This document shows, one piece after another, positions 8,720 through 18,008 of a DNA stretch of 64,000 nucleotides. The position numbers were made by a program, and so were the translations under genes. The notes beneath the pieces are model-generated. The model saw nothing but the letters and a program-made list of their open reading frames with translations, ran no database searches and had not been told where the DNA came from. Origin of the DNA: Paenibacillus assamensis DSM 18201 (GTDB lineage: Bacteria; Bacillota; Bacilli; Paenibacillales; Paenibacillaceae); contig NZ_AULU01000003.1 of the NCBI RefSeq assembly GCF_000422445.1, forward strand, positions 124,001 to 188,000. The letters run 5' to 3'. Numbering within the stretch: position 1 is the first letter of the stretch; each line of letters starts with the position of its first letter.

Positions 8720-9751
8720 TTACATGCGGTCGAACTGCTGTAAGAATCGGACATCATTCGTATAGAAATGGCGAATATCATCAATGCCGTACTTCAAGAG
8801 CGCGATACGCTCGATACCCATACCGAAAGCAAAGCCAGAGTACTGTTCAGGGTCATAGCCACCCATTTCCAACACTTTTGGATGAACCATGCCGCAGCCG
8901 AGAATTTCCAACCAGCCTGTTTGCTTACACATTCTGCAACCGTTGCCTTTGCACTGTACGCAAGTTACGTCAACTTCTACGCTCGGTTCTGTGAACGGGA
9001 AGAAGCTTGGACGCAGGCGAATTTGCATATGAGAACCGAACATTTCTTTTACAAATTGAAGCAATGTGCCTTTCAAGTCACTCATACGGATATTACGATC
9101 GATGACTAATCCTTCGATCTGATGGAACATGAAGGAATGTGTTGCATCGTCATCATCACGACGATAAACGCGTCCTGGGCACACCACTTTAACCGGCTTG
9201 CCGTTCATCAATTCCATTGTGCGCACTTGAACAGGTGATGTTTGCGTACGCATCAGCAGTTCTTCTGTAATATAGAAGGAATCCTGCATATCGCGAGCTG
9301 GGTGATCTTTTGGCAAGTTCAGCGCTTCGAAGTTATAGTAATCCTGCTCCACTTCTGGACCTTCCGCCACTTGATACCCCATGCCGATGAAAATATCTTC
9401 TAGCTCTTGTGTTACTTTACTCAATGGATGAACACTTCCGCGTGCCATCGGACGTCCTGGCAAGGTAACATCAATCGTTTCCGCTTGCAGCTTGCGTTCT
9501 GTTTCTTCACGAATAAATGCTTCCTGCAGCTCTTGCAAACGAGCCTCGATCGAATCGCGAACGACATTTGCCACTTGACCGATTACTGGACGCTCTTCTG
9601 CACTAAGACTCCCCATCCCGCGCAGTATTTCTGTAAGCGCACCTTTTTTTCCTAGATACTTAACGCGAAGATCGTTCAATTGCTGCACATCCTGCACTTG
9701 CTCCAGCATTGCCAAAGCTTCTGTGCGCAGCGCCTCCAAACGCTCTTTCAT
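8720..9751 (-). CDS. pheS: Phenylalanyl-tRNA synthetase alpha subunit
   Basis: 343 residues. This subunit carries the class II catalytic core: N-terminal coiled-coil arm (about 1-85), motif 1 around [19 protein letters not shown], motif 2 around [19 protein letters not shown], and motif 3 at [20 protein letters not shown]. It activates phenylalanine and transfers it to tRNA-Phe together with PheT. AAGGAGG precedes the ATG at 9751. First gene of the pheST operon behind a T-box. Confidence 0.98.
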   Translation of the reverse strand: MKERLEALRTEALAMLEQVQDVQQLNDLRVKYLGKKGALTEILRGMGSLSAEERPVIGQVANVVRDSIEARLQELQEAFIREETERKLQAETIDVTLPGRPMARGSVHPLSKVTQELEDIFIGMGYQVAEGPEVEQDYYNFEALNLPKDHPARDMQDSFYITEELLMRTQTSPVQVRTMELMNGKPVKVVCPGRVYRRDDDDATHSFMFHQIEGLVIDRNIRMSDLKGTLLQFVKEMFGSHMQIRLRPSFFPFTEPSVEVDVTCVQCKGNGCRMCKQTGWLEILGCGMVHPKVLEMGGYDPEQYSGFAFGMGIERIALLKYGIDDIRHFYTNDVRFLQQFDRM

Positions 9752-9796
9752 GGTACAACCTCCTTCAATCTTTCAGCTGTAATCAACCCGGTAACA

Positions 9797-10135
9797 CAAA
9801 AAGGCCTTCCATCCCGAAGGGACGAAAGACCGTGGTACCACCCTTATTAGAAATACCGTCAACGCTCCATTGTCAACCGCTCTTCAGCAGTAGGAAAATG
9901 AATCAAACAGGCATTCTCACTCTAAACGGCTGTAACGGACCGCATCCGGGACACCCTACTGACAAGACACACAACGATTATGATCGTCATCTTCTTGTGT
10001 TCAAGCTCCTGCTCCAGAGTGAATTTCGAAAGCCCATGCTTCAGATACGCTCTCAATCTATGGCGCATCCTCCCTGGCAAGCGGTACTGACTACTTATCT
10101 CTTTCAAGGCAGTTGAATATCGACTATTTACATTT
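9797..10135 (-). ncRNA. T-box leader of pheST (tRNA-Phe sensing)
   Basis: The leader precedes pheS. The T-box core AAGGGTGGTACCACGG is at 9830-9845. It overlaps the terminator GGTCTTTCGTCCC-TTCG-GGATGGAAGGCC followed by TTTTT (9797-9831). A Stem I region with AAGAGATAAGTA begins near 10110, and AAATTCA near 10021 offers UUC, the Phe codon, as specifier. Uncharged tRNA-Phe would pair with the specifier and T-box and favour antitermination. The specifier is inferred by eye. Confidence 0.93.
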
Positions 10136-10140
10136 CAAAT

Positions 10141-10169
10141 ATTATATAGAATAGCATTTACTTTTGCAA
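10141..10169 (-). promoter_or_regulatory. pheST promoter
   Basis: On the minus strand TTGCAA and TATAAT are separated by 17 bases, directly upstream of the T-box leader. Confidence 0.75.
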
Positions 10170-10249
10170 CAATTGTATGCCCCATTATGTATCTCATTAT
10201 ATATGATTAAGCGCTTCCAGTATTTCGTCATTGAGCCTATGCGAAATAT

Positions 10250-10280
10250 TTGATTACAAATGATCACATTATGCTATAAT
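10250..10280 (+). promoter_or_regulatory. Possible promoter of the NCS2 permease
   Basis: A good -10 TATAAT is at 10275-10280. The candidate -35 boxes, TTGATT (19-base spacer) or TTACAA (15-base spacer), both have poor spacing. No purine riboswitch core is visible in the roughly 100 bases between here and the gene. Confidence 0.4.
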
Positions 10281-10381
10281 AACCGATGGCGTCGATTCGA
10301 TTTTTATAATAATTCGGCGTCATCTTTCATATTTTATTAATATGCAAAGGGTAGGGTGAGGGGCTACGATGGAAAGCAGGT

Positions 10382-11722
10382 ATGAGATTGGTCCAACAAC
10401 AACAAAAGAAGCAAGACGACAAACTGGGCCAAGCTACGACCGCCCAAGTTAAACATACACTAAGTGTTGATGACTGGAAGCGCGAGAGCTTAGCCGGTAT
10501 TGTCTCCTTCTTCGCAATCGTGTATATCGTTATCGTCAACGCATCGATATTGGCAGACGCAGGTATTCCTCAGCAAGCAGGCATAATTGCAACCGTTTTA
10601 GCATCCGCTGTCGGCTGCTTCTTGATGGGATTCTGGGCTAAGGTTCCGATTATCTTAGTACCAGGTATGGGTATCAACGCCATGTTTACCTATACCTTGG
10701 TGCAAGGCATGGGAATGACTTGGCAGCAAGCACTAACAATCGTTGTGCTTTCAGGCTTATGCTTCATTGCGATCAGCTTTACAACGCTAGCAGGCAAGAT
10801 TCGTAACGCAATTCCTACTTCGCTGCAAGAAGCGATCACCGTCGGTATCGGCTTAATGCTCGTTCTGATTGGTCTTCACAAAGGCGGCGTCATCGTTGCT
10901 AACGAAGCTACCATTATTAGCTTCCGCAGCTTCGCTGAACCAGAAGCGTTAGTTACGTTAATCACGTTAGCGATTACGTGCATTTTGTTTATTCGCAACG
11001 TCCCTGGTCATTTGCTCATCGCAATGATTACGGGTACAGTGCTCGCCTACTTGCTCGGCGCCGTTTCAACGGATACTGCAGCAACGACGGAAGGCTTCTC
11101 ATGGGCAAGCTATGCCGATGTATTCGGCCAGTTCACGTTCCAAGACTTGCCTCTAACGGCACTTGCGGTTGGTGTGTTCTCCTTGACGCTCGTTATCGTG
11201 TTCGAAAACGTAGGACTTATTAACGCACATTTGAACATGATCAACAAGCCAGAACAATTCAATCGCGCGATGCAGGCAAATGCAATCTCTGTTTTGACTT
11301 GCGGACTACTGGGCACGAGCCCAACGGTTTCAACAGTCGAAACGGCAGCAGGAATCTCCGCTGGAGGCCGCACTGGTGTAACTTCAATCGTTACAGGTGC
11401 GCTATTCCTAGTTACTTTGGTTGCGCTGCCTGTTCTTACACTTGTACCAGATCCAGCGGTAGCGCCGATCTTGATCTTTATCGGTGGACTGATGATGCCA
11501 AGTGTGAAGCACATTAAGTTCGAGCCATTCTCTGTAGGACTTCCGGCATTTTTCATTATTGCGTTTATTCCGTTGCTGCACAGCATCGTGGATGGTATCG
11601 CAATCGGCTTTATCAGCTATGCGATCTTCCAGATTGCAGCCGGCAAAGCTCGCGAAGTGAAGCCGTTGTTCTATGTCATTGCATTGCTGTTTGTTGCACA
11701 TTTCGTGCTTCAAGCCTTGTAA
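10382..11722 (+). CDS. NCS2 family (AzgA-like) purine permease
   Basis: 446 residues with about 12-13 membrane helices. The family core is clear: LAGIVSFFAIVYIVIVNASI in helix 1, VPGMGINAMFTYTLV in helix 3, and TSPTVSTVETAAGISAGGRTG in the helix-10 region, as in adenine or guanine/hypoxanthine proton symporters such as PbuG and PbuO. It imports nucleobases for salvage. The N-terminus is unusual: about 35 Gln/Lys-rich residues precede helix 1. The ATG has only a modest GGAAAG site; a 27-codon reading frame in another phase with a stronger GGGTGAGGGG site starts at 10369 and overlaps it. Exact substrate cannot be read. Confidence 0.9.
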   Translation: MRLVQQQQKKQDDKLGQATTAQVKHTLSVDDWKRESLAGIVSFFAIVYIVIVNASILADAGIPQQAGIIATVLASAVGCFLMGFWAKVPIILVPGMGINAMFTYTLVQGMGMTWQQALTIVVLSGLCFIAISFTTLAGKIRNAIPTSLQEAITVGIGLMLVLIGLHKGGVIVANEATIISFRSFAEPEALVTLITLAITCILFIRNVPGHLLIAMITGTVLAYLLGAVSTDTAATTEGFSWASYADVFGQFTFQDLPLTALAVGVFSLTLVIVFENVGLINAHLNMINKPEQFNRAMQANAISVLTCGLLGTSPTVSTVETAAGISAGGRTGVTSIVTGALFLVTLVALPVLTLVPDPAVAPILIFIGGLMMPSVKHIKFEPFSVGLPAFFIIAFIPLLHSIVDGIAIGFISYAIFQIAAGKAREVKPLFYVIALLFVAHFVLQAL

Positions 11723-11741
11723 TTTCTAGTTAAACAACCCT

Positions 11742-11772
11742 AAGACAGCCCTTAAACTGGGCTGTCTTTATT
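11742..11772 (+). terminator. Terminator after NCS2 permease
   Basis: AAGACAGCCC pairs perfectly with GGGCTGTCTT around a 7-base loop, followed by TATTTATTTT. Confidence 0.88.
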
Positions 11773-11911
11773 TATTTTCATCTGCTCGTCATACGGTACG
11801 AACGCCGTTACAATTATTTGCCTAGTAATCATAATATAGGGTACATGACAAGACTAGGTTATCGTTTAGAAAAAAAAACGACTTTGTGCATCACGACGGA
11901 GGTGACAACCA

Positions 11912-12961
11912 TTGAACATCGTTATCATGGCAGGTGGAAAGGGCATGAGATTCTGGCCTCAAAGCACCGAGCATAAACCTAAGCAGTTCCTCCCTCTTTT
12001 ATCCTCCCGCACGCTGCTGCAAGAAACATACGCCAGATATCGACAGTGGCTCCCTGCATCACGTATATACGTAGCCACTACCCATGCCTATAGCGAACTT
12101 GTTATGGAACAACTGCCTGAATGCGAGCCAGGTCAGCTTATAATCGAGCCATGCGCACGAGATACCGCTCCTTGTATCGCGTTAACAGCACTATTCTTTC
12201 TTCATCGCAATCAAGATGAGCCGCTTGCGATCGTCCCTTCCGATCAGCATGTGCCTCAAGTCCATAAACTACGAGATGCCCTTTACATCGCCACAAAGGA
12301 AGCCGCCCACCATCATAATGTCGTCATGCTTGGTCTCGTCCCAACCAGACCAGAGACAGGTTTCGGATACATTAAAGCAAATGAGGAGCTCTCCAACAAC
12401 GGACTATTCCCTGTAGCTTCCTTTATTGAAAAACCGGATCTCCCCACTGCTCAGCAGCTCATTCATACACCTAGAACCTATTGGAACAGCGGTATTTTTG
12501 TATGGCGCCCTTCCACAATCGCCTATTTAATGAAGCAGCATTGCCCATCAATATGGGAGCCACTAACTGAAACATATCCTTCAACCGATGAAATTTATGC
12601 CCACCTCCCCAAGCTATCCGTGGATTATGCCATCATGGAGCATGCTTCTCAACTGTTCGTATTGCCCGTCAATATGGAATGGGATGATGTAGGAACCTGG
12701 AATGCCGTAAAACGCTATTATGATGAAGATGAAGCTGGAAATGTCGCACAAGGCAATATTCGCTCTCTTGATGCACACAACAATATTATTTTTTCGGATA
12801 AAGAAGCCGTCGTCATCGGAGCTAGCGATCTAATTATTATTTCTACAGAAAATGGACTCCTCGTCTGCCATCAATCTGAAGAGCAGCGCATTAAGGAAGT
12901 TATGAAAGATAAGGACGTTTGGAAACACCATTCTATAAAAGAGGTGAAACCTTCTCCATGA
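11912..12961 (+). CDS. manC: Mannose-1-phosphate guanylyltransferase
   Basis: 349 residues. Converts mannose-1-phosphate and GTP to GDP-mannose. The N-terminal pyrophosphorylase signature is MAGGKGMRFWPQS followed by KPKQFL; later IIEPCARDTAPCIAL, VPSDQHV, ETGFGYI, FIEKP, YWNSGIFVW and WDDVGTW are all characteristic of ManC-type enzymes. It lacks the extra C-terminal isomerase domain of bifunctional forms. The start is TTG with GGAGGTG at 8 bases. First gene of a glycan cluster; its stop overlaps the ATG of the next gene by 4 bases (ATGA), so the two are translationally coupled. Confidence 0.92.
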   Translation: MNIVIMAGGKGMRFWPQSTEHKPKQFLPLLSSRTLLQETYARYRQWLPASRIYVATTHAYSELVMEQLPECEPGQLIIEPCARDTAPCIALTALFFLHRNQDEPLAIVPSDQHVPQVHKLRDALYIATKEAAHHHNVVMLGLVPTRPETGFGYIKANEELSNNGLFPVASFIEKPDLPTAQQLIHTPRTYWNSGIFVWRPSTIAYLMKQHCPSIWEPLTETYPSTDEIYAHLPKLSVDYAIMEHASQLFVLPVNMEWDDVGTWNAVKRYYDEDEAGNVAQGNIRSLDAHNNIIFSDKEAVVIGASDLIIISTENGLLVCHQSEEQRIKEVMKDKDVWKHHSIKEVKPSP

Positions 12962-13908
12962 AAGCATTAATTACAGGAATTACAGGCTTCGCAGGCAGCC
13001 ATTTGGCTGAATATTTACTTAGTCTTCAAGTTGAGGTTATCGGAACCGTTCGGAACCGCAGCCGCATGAATCATATTTCACACATCGAGGATAAAGTCCG
13101 CTTGCTTGAATGTGAGCTGCGCGATCCATTTTCTGTAGAAACTTTGCTAACTCAAGAAAAACCAGATTATATTTTTCATTTAGCAGCTCAAAGCTTTGTA
13201 CCAACATCGTGGAACTCTCCGGCTGATACGATCTATAACAATGTCGCTGGACAGTTAAATATTTTCGAAACCGTTCGTCGATATCAATTGCCCACACGAA
13301 TCCAAATCGCCTGCTCCAGCGAAGAATACGGGCATGTTGAAGCGCATGAAACACCAATAACTGAAGATAACCCGCTTCGCCCTCTCAGTCCATATGCGGT
13401 AAGTAAAGCGGCTCAAGATTATTTAGCCTATCAATATTTCAAGAGCTATGACATTCACACGGTTCGCACACGGACTTTTAACCATACTGGCCCAAGACGT
13501 GGAGAACAATTTGTCACCTCCAACTTCGCAAAGCAGATTGCCGAGATTGAGAAGGGGTTGCGTCCACCCACCGTGCATGTGGGGAACTTGCAAGCCAAGC
13601 GAGACTTCACAGATGTCCGTGATGTTGTAAAAGCATATTGGCTCGCCTTAGAAAAAGGTGAAGCTGGAGAATGTTACAACATCGCTTCAGGTTCCTGCAT
13701 TACGATTGAACACATGCTTCACATGCTGCTTGATATGAGCGATGTAACGATTGATATTGTTCCCGACCCCGCCCGCATGCGGCCTTCTGATGTCGAGATT
13801 CTGCTTGGCGATACATCCCGCTTCGAGAAACAAACCGGATGGAAACCACAAATTCCATTAGAGCAAACCTTGCATGATCTTCTTCAATATTGGCGTGAAC
13901 GCGTCTGA
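12958..13908 (+). CDS. GDP-mannose 4,6-dehydratase / GDP-4-keto-6-deoxymannose reductase (SDR)
   Basis: 316 residues of the extended short-chain dehydrogenase family. The N-terminal Rossmann motif is TGITGFAGSHLAEYLL; the catalytic Tyr-Lys pair is in SPYAVSKAAQDYLAYQY; FNHTGPRRGEQFVTSNF and DFTDVRDVVKAYWLAL complete the GDP-mannose-dehydratase-type pattern. With ManC upstream it should make a GDP-6-deoxy sugar (4-keto-6-deoxymannose or rhamnose). The length is closer to Rmd reductases than to the roughly 370-residue Gmd, and the two activities cannot be told apart by eye. The start is the ATG overlapping manC, with AGAGGTG upstream. Confidence 0.85.
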   Translation: MKALITGITGFAGSHLAEYLLSLQVEVIGTVRNRSRMNHISHIEDKVRLLECELRDPFSVETLLTQEKPDYIFHLAAQSFVPTSWNSPADTIYNNVAGQLNIFETVRRYQLPTRIQIACSSEEYGHVEAHETPITEDNPLRPLSPYAVSKAAQDYLAYQYFKSYDIHTVRTRTFNHTGPRRGEQFVTSNFAKQIAEIEKGLRPPTVHVGNLQAKRDFTDVRDVVKAYWLALEKGEAGECYNIASGSCITIEHMLHMLLDMSDVTIDIVPDPARMRPSDVEILLGDTSRFEKQTGWKPQIPLEQTLHDLLQYWRERV

Positions 13909-13925
13909 AAGGAGGCGGAGTCGCT

Positions 13926-16355
13926 TTGAGCACGGTTCGCAAACGATCCAAATCACGTATTAAAAAGAAATCGTCCAAGCGAAAAAAATCATTACAGAAA
14001 AAACAATTACGAAAGAAATCTACCCGTAAATATCGCAGCAAAAAGTCAACTTCTACTGGCTTCCACTCCAACAAAAGAAAAAAGCAAAATCGACGACTGC
14101 GCAAATCTAGAAATGTGAAGAAGCAATTGTCATCACAACCAACAACTCCTCCAGAAACCGAATCCCGTCTTCAATCTGCACCCGAGAATGTATCGCCAAC
14201 AGCCATTACACAAACCTTTTCTACAACGGATGAAATACATTCAACTGCCACTAACTCATCCACTGCGTCAAACGTAAATGCATCTGAACCTGGAACTACT
14301 GCTACCGTTGGAACCGCCCCCCAATTAGCGCTGTCAACTGATTCTCAGCCTGTACTCCAAACCACTCATACTGGACAATTGCAAGCTTCCCGTGCTGCCA
14401 CTGCGTCCCAGCAGCCATTACAAGCAGACATTCGATATACAACCTTTACTCTTCAATCTCAATCTGATGATGCAATGACGGATCTCTTCCCTCTTTCCTC
14501 TAAACATCTTGTCCGCCGCATCACCGTTATCATTTTGGCGTGGAATGCGCTAGACTACACTCGTTCCTGCCTAGATGCTATTCGCAGCAGCTGTGAGAAC
14601 AATGCAATGATAGATGTTATCGTCCTCGACAATGGCAGTACAGATGGAACAACTGACTACTTAAAGTCACAATCATGGATAAAACCTATATTTTTAGACT
14701 ATAATTCAGGATTTGTTGCAGGCAACAACATTGCAATCAACCATGCCGATCCAAACAGTGATATCGTCCTATTAAATAATGACATTAGAAACAGCCGCCC
14801 TGATTGGTTAAAGCTGCTGCAAGAAACAGCTCTAAGCGCCGCTGATATCGGTATTGTTGGCTGCCGTTTGCGCGGCAGCGATGGCTCCCTCCATCATGCA
14901 GGCACCTACATTATGCCTGATAATTTAATGGGTCAGCAGATTGGCGGATTGGAAACAGATGTAAGACAGTATGTGGATATTCGCGATGTGCAAGGAATCG
15001 TATTCGCGTGCGCCTATATTAAACGTGAGTTATTAAATAAAATTGGTCCTCTAGACAGTGATTATTTCTCCTACTTCGATGACACAGATTACTGCTATAA
15101 ATCTTGGTACGCTGGGTATCGTGTTGTCTATGATGGCAGATTAACGATGCTGCACCACCACAATACTTCCACGCGTGTTAATGGAGTTGACTTCTGGGAA
15201 ATGTACGAGAAATCCCAGGGTGTGTTCCGCTCAAAATGGCAAGAGAAGCTATTTGCCAAATACAAAACAGGCATCACATGGCGATCCGTTGTTAATTTGC
15301 CTCTGTTCGGCTATGCAGAATCCTCCCGCAACTTTATGAATGCCTTAGAGCAGCAAAATGTTATGCTTTCATATCGATACGTATATGGACCTGGCTCACC
15401 AATAGAGCTGGAGGAGCCAGCTGAATCGACAGATATGCGAATTCAAATCTATCAGCAGCGTCAAGAAAGTTTGTCTAATCCGGGCATCGTATACGGGCAA
15501 GGAGATGCCTTCTTACGAAATCCGAATAAATACAAGATTGGATTTACGATGCTGGAAGTAGATGGCTTGCCAAATGAATGGATACGCCAAAGCAACGCAA
15601 TGAACGAAGTCTGGGTACCTTCTTCGTTTAACATGTATGCTTTTCGAGAAAGTGGTGTACACGTTCCTATTCACGTAATGCCATTAGGTGTAGATACACA
15701 ATATTTCCACCCACATGTCAACTTCAATCGCTTCTCACCTTCCTATACGTTTTTAAGTGTATTCGAATGGGGGGAACGCAAGGCACCAGAACTTCTATTC
15801 CGAGCTTTCCGCGATGCCTTCCAGCCGCATGACGATGTTCATCTCGTATGTAAAATAACGAACAACGATACTAGCATCGATATCGCGAGTGAAATTCGCA
15901 AACTTAACCTAGGCGCGATAGCTGAGAAAATAACATTTATTTATAATCAACGCATTCCTTCCCATCAAATGGGGAGTCTATATCGTTCCACCGATTGCTT
16001 CGTGCTTCCGACACGTGGAGAAGGTTGGGGGATGCCCATTATGGAAGCGATGGCTTGCGGTTTACCCGTTATTACGACGGATTGGAGTGCACCAACAAGC
16101 TTCATGAACGAAAATAATGCTTTCCCCATACCTGTTCGTCGCCTTATTCCTGCAGAAGCACGCTGTGTTTACTATGAAGGTCTGAATTGGGCTGATCCAG
16201 ACTACGATCATCTCGTCTATGTGATGCGCTATGTATACAATAACCGTGCAGCAGCTCAAGAAATAGGCGCTAAAGCTGCGAAGCAAATTGCAGAGCGATG
16301 GACATGGCATCACGCCGCTGCTCGAATAAAATCACGCCTGGAACAGTTAAGCTAA
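13926..16355 (+). CDS. Two-domain glycosyltransferase (GT2 + GT4) with a Lys/Arg-rich N-terminal tail
   Basis: 809 residues in three parts. Residues 1-66 are half Lys/Arg (33 of 66) with Ser; 67-190 is a Ser/Thr/Ala/Gln linker with almost no charge. A GT2 domain starts near 196 (ITVIILAWNALDYTRSCLDA, VLDNGSTDGT, VLLNNDI, then YFDDTDYCYKSW). A GT4 domain fills about 455-805 (FEWGERKAPELLFRAF, then LPTRGEGWGMPIMEAMACGLPVITTDWSAP). There is no signal peptide or membrane helix. The start is TTG with AAAGGAGG upstream, 17 bases after the dehydratase gene. Likely adds at least two sugars, perhaps including a GDP-6-deoxysugar made by its neighbours. The acceptor is unknown. Confidence 0.88.
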   Translation: MSTVRKRSKSRIKKKSSKRKKSLQKKQLRKKSTRKYRSKKSTSTGFHSNKRKKQNRRLRKSRNVKKQLSSQPTTPPETESRLQSAPENVSPTAITQTFSTTDEIHSTATNSSTASNVNASEPGTTATVGTAPQLALSTDSQPVLQTTHTGQLQASRAATASQQPLQADIRYTTFTLQSQSDDAMTDLFPLSSKHLVRRITVIILAWNALDYTRSCLDAIRSSCENNAMIDVIVLDNGSTDGTTDYLKSQSWIKPIFLDYNSGFVAGNNIAINHADPNSDIVLLNNDIRNSRPDWLKLLQETALSAADIGIVGCRLRGSDGSLHHAGTYIMPDNLMGQQIGGLETDVRQYVDIRDVQGIVFACAYIKRELLNKIGPLDSDYFSYFDDTDYCYKSWYAGYRVVYDGRLTMLHHHNTSTRVNGVDFWEMYEKSQGVFRSKWQEKLFAKYKTGITWRSVVNLPLFGYAESSRNFMNALEQQNVMLSYRYVYGPGSPIELEEPAESTDMRIQIYQQRQESLSNPGIVYGQGDAFLRNPNKYKIGFTMLEVDGLPNEWIRQSNAMNEVWVPSSFNMYAFRESGVHVPIHVMPLGVDTQYFHPHVNFNRFSPSYTFLSVFEWGERKAPELLFRAFRDAFQPHDDVHLVCKITNNDTSIDIASEIRKLNLGAIAEKITFIYNQRIPSHQMGSLYRSTDCFVLPTRGEGWGMPIMEAMACGLPVITTDWSAPTSFMNENNAFPIPVRRLIPAEARCVYYEGLNWADPDYDHLVYVMRYVYNNRAAAQEIGAKAAKQIAERWTWHHAAARIKSRLEQLS

Positions 16356-16384
16356 TACTCCCACGGAAAGGAGATTGCTTCCCT

Positions 16385-17908
16385 ATGAAAACGGACACTC
16401 AACATACAACTCGACCCACTAAATCTCGTAAATCGACAGGAGCAACCCAACGCCGTAAGCGTAAATTAAAAGGCAAGTTTGCCTCAACTCAGTCTCGCTC
16501 TCGATCGTCATCCAAGTTAACCGCTCGACGCAAACAAGCGCGAAGAGCAAAGAAAGCTCGACACACAAAGAAATCCAAACATCGTACACGTGTCAAACGA
16601 TATGTGAGCAGTACATTTAATGAACTACGCGCCGTCAAAGCGCTGGATAGAGAAAAGAAAAGTAAGCTCCACGCGTTACAAACGGAAGCTCCACCACTCC
16701 CTTCACCTTCAACTGTAGAAGGTGCACCTATACTGAGCACGAACGACACCTTCTTACACGATCCTGTTCTATTACCAGAACAAGAACCACCGCAATCAAC
16801 CAAGCAGACATTAGGTGTGAATCTATTCGGATTTTGCTATGCCGAGATGGGTATAGGTCAGGCGTTGAGGCTTGGAGCAATGGCATGCTCTGAGGCAGGC
16901 GTGCCGACTACCCTCCACAACTATCCTTTATTAAAGACAACGAGACAACAAGATTATTCACTGCTAGGGAAACTAGCCGAAGCGCCTAAGTATGGAGTCA
17001 ATCTTGTTTATTTTAATCCTGATATTCTGGAGCAAGTGATCTCCTATTTCTCTCAAGATACGTTTAGGTCAAAATACACGATAGGCTATTGGCACTGGGA
17101 GCTGCCTGTTGCACCTCCTGAATTCGATGTCGCTTTTAAACATGTCAATGAAATATGGGTTCCTTCTGAGTTCGTACGTGCAGCCATCGCTGAGCGCTCT
17201 CCTGTACCTGTATATACGATGCCGCATGGAATTACTACAGAGCCTTTATCTCCTTACAACAGAAGCAGCTTCGGCATCCCTGAAGATCACACGGTCTTCT
17301 TGACCATGTTCGATACGTACAGTATTACAGAACGTAAAAATCCAGCTGCAGTTATCCACGCCTTTAACAGCGCATTCCAATACGACGAGAAAGTACATCT
17401 TGTTATTAAAGGACTGTGTCCAGAGAACGGAAATGAGAGCTATCAACAGCTAGAACAGATTGTAAAAGGCCATCCGCAAATGACGCTGCTTACAGAGCCT
17501 TTATCTAGACAGGAAACGTTGTCGCTCATCGCATGCAGCGATGCTTATGTATCCCTTCATCGAGCTGAAGGGTTCGGTCTATGCTGCGCAGAGGCCATGA
17601 TGCTGGGTAAACCGGTCATCGCGACGAACTGGTCAGGCAATACAGAATATATGACAGCAGACAACAGTTACCTCGTTCCTTTTTCATTAACTGCTATTAC
17701 AAACAACTACGGGCCATATACGGCTGGTCAAATGTGGGCAGAACCTTCCGTCGTTGAAGCTGCGCGCTATATGCGTACGATTCATGATCTTCCTAATAAC
17801 GCCCGAGCGATAGGCGCCAAGGCTCAAACCGATATGCAGCAGCATTACAGCTTGTCTGCAGCAGGCACTAGAATGCGGCAGCGTTTAGAGCAAATTATTC
17901 AATCCTAG
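16385..17908 (+). CDS. GT4 glycosyltransferase with a Lys/Arg-rich N-terminal tail
   Basis: 507 residues. Residues 8-75 are again extremely basic (RRKRKLKGK, ARRKQARRAKKARHTKKSKHR), resembling the tail of the upstream enzyme without being an obvious copy. A linker leads to a GT4-type domain from about 142 (LGVNLFGFCYAEMGIGQALRLG; IGYWHWELP; VPSEFVRAAI; LTMFDTYSITERKNP; SLHRAEGFGLCCAEAMMLGKPVIATNWSGNTEYM). The longer frame starting inside the previous gene is rejected because AAAGGAG lies 11 bases before the ATG at 16385. It ends the co-directional run and is followed by a strong terminator. The basic tails suggest both enzymes bind the same polyanionic or structural target. Confidence 0.86.
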   Translation: MKTDTQHTTRPTKSRKSTGATQRRKRKLKGKFASTQSRSRSSSKLTARRKQARRAKKARHTKKSKHRTRVKRYVSSTFNELRAVKALDREKKSKLHALQTEAPPLPSPSTVEGAPILSTNDTFLHDPVLLPEQEPPQSTKQTLGVNLFGFCYAEMGIGQALRLGAMACSEAGVPTTLHNYPLLKTTRQQDYSLLGKLAEAPKYGVNLVYFNPDILEQVISYFSQDTFRSKYTIGYWHWELPVAPPEFDVAFKHVNEIWVPSEFVRAAIAERSPVPVYTMPHGITTEPLSPYNRSSFGIPEDHTVFLTMFDTYSITERKNPAAVIHAFNSAFQYDEKVHLVIKGLCPENGNESYQQLEQIVKGHPQMTLLTEPLSRQETLSLIACSDAYVSLHRAEGFGLCCAEAMMLGKPVIATNWSGNTEYMTADNSYLVPFSLTAITNNYGPYTAGQMWAEPSVVEAARYMRTIHDLPNNARAIGAKAQTDMQQHYSLSAAGTRMRQRLEQIIQS

Positions 17909-17925
17909 TCATGTTGAAATTATAA

Positions 17926-17978
17926 CAAGAGAAGAGGCTATCCCCACCATTAGTGCGAAGGGATAGCCTCTTCTCTTG
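17926..17978. terminator. Strong hairpin between convergent glycosyltransferase and FkbM genes
   Basis: A perfect 19-base stem, CAAGAGAAGAGGCTATCCC paired with its complement around a 15-base loop. Located between two convergent stops, it probably terminates from both sides; there is no long T run on either strand. Confidence 0.75.
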
Positions 17979-18008
17979 CCTTTACGTATTTGGTTACAGC
18001 CATACCTA

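Noticed and set aside
10204-10219. Catabolite-response (cre)-like sequence TGATTAAGCGCTTCCA.
   Set aside because: The right half fits but the left half has one extra base and mismatches; too weak to report as a site.
10200-10380. Possible purine riboswitch upstream of the NCS2 permease.
   Set aside because: The three-way-junction core and conserved loop sequences of purine riboswitches are not found.
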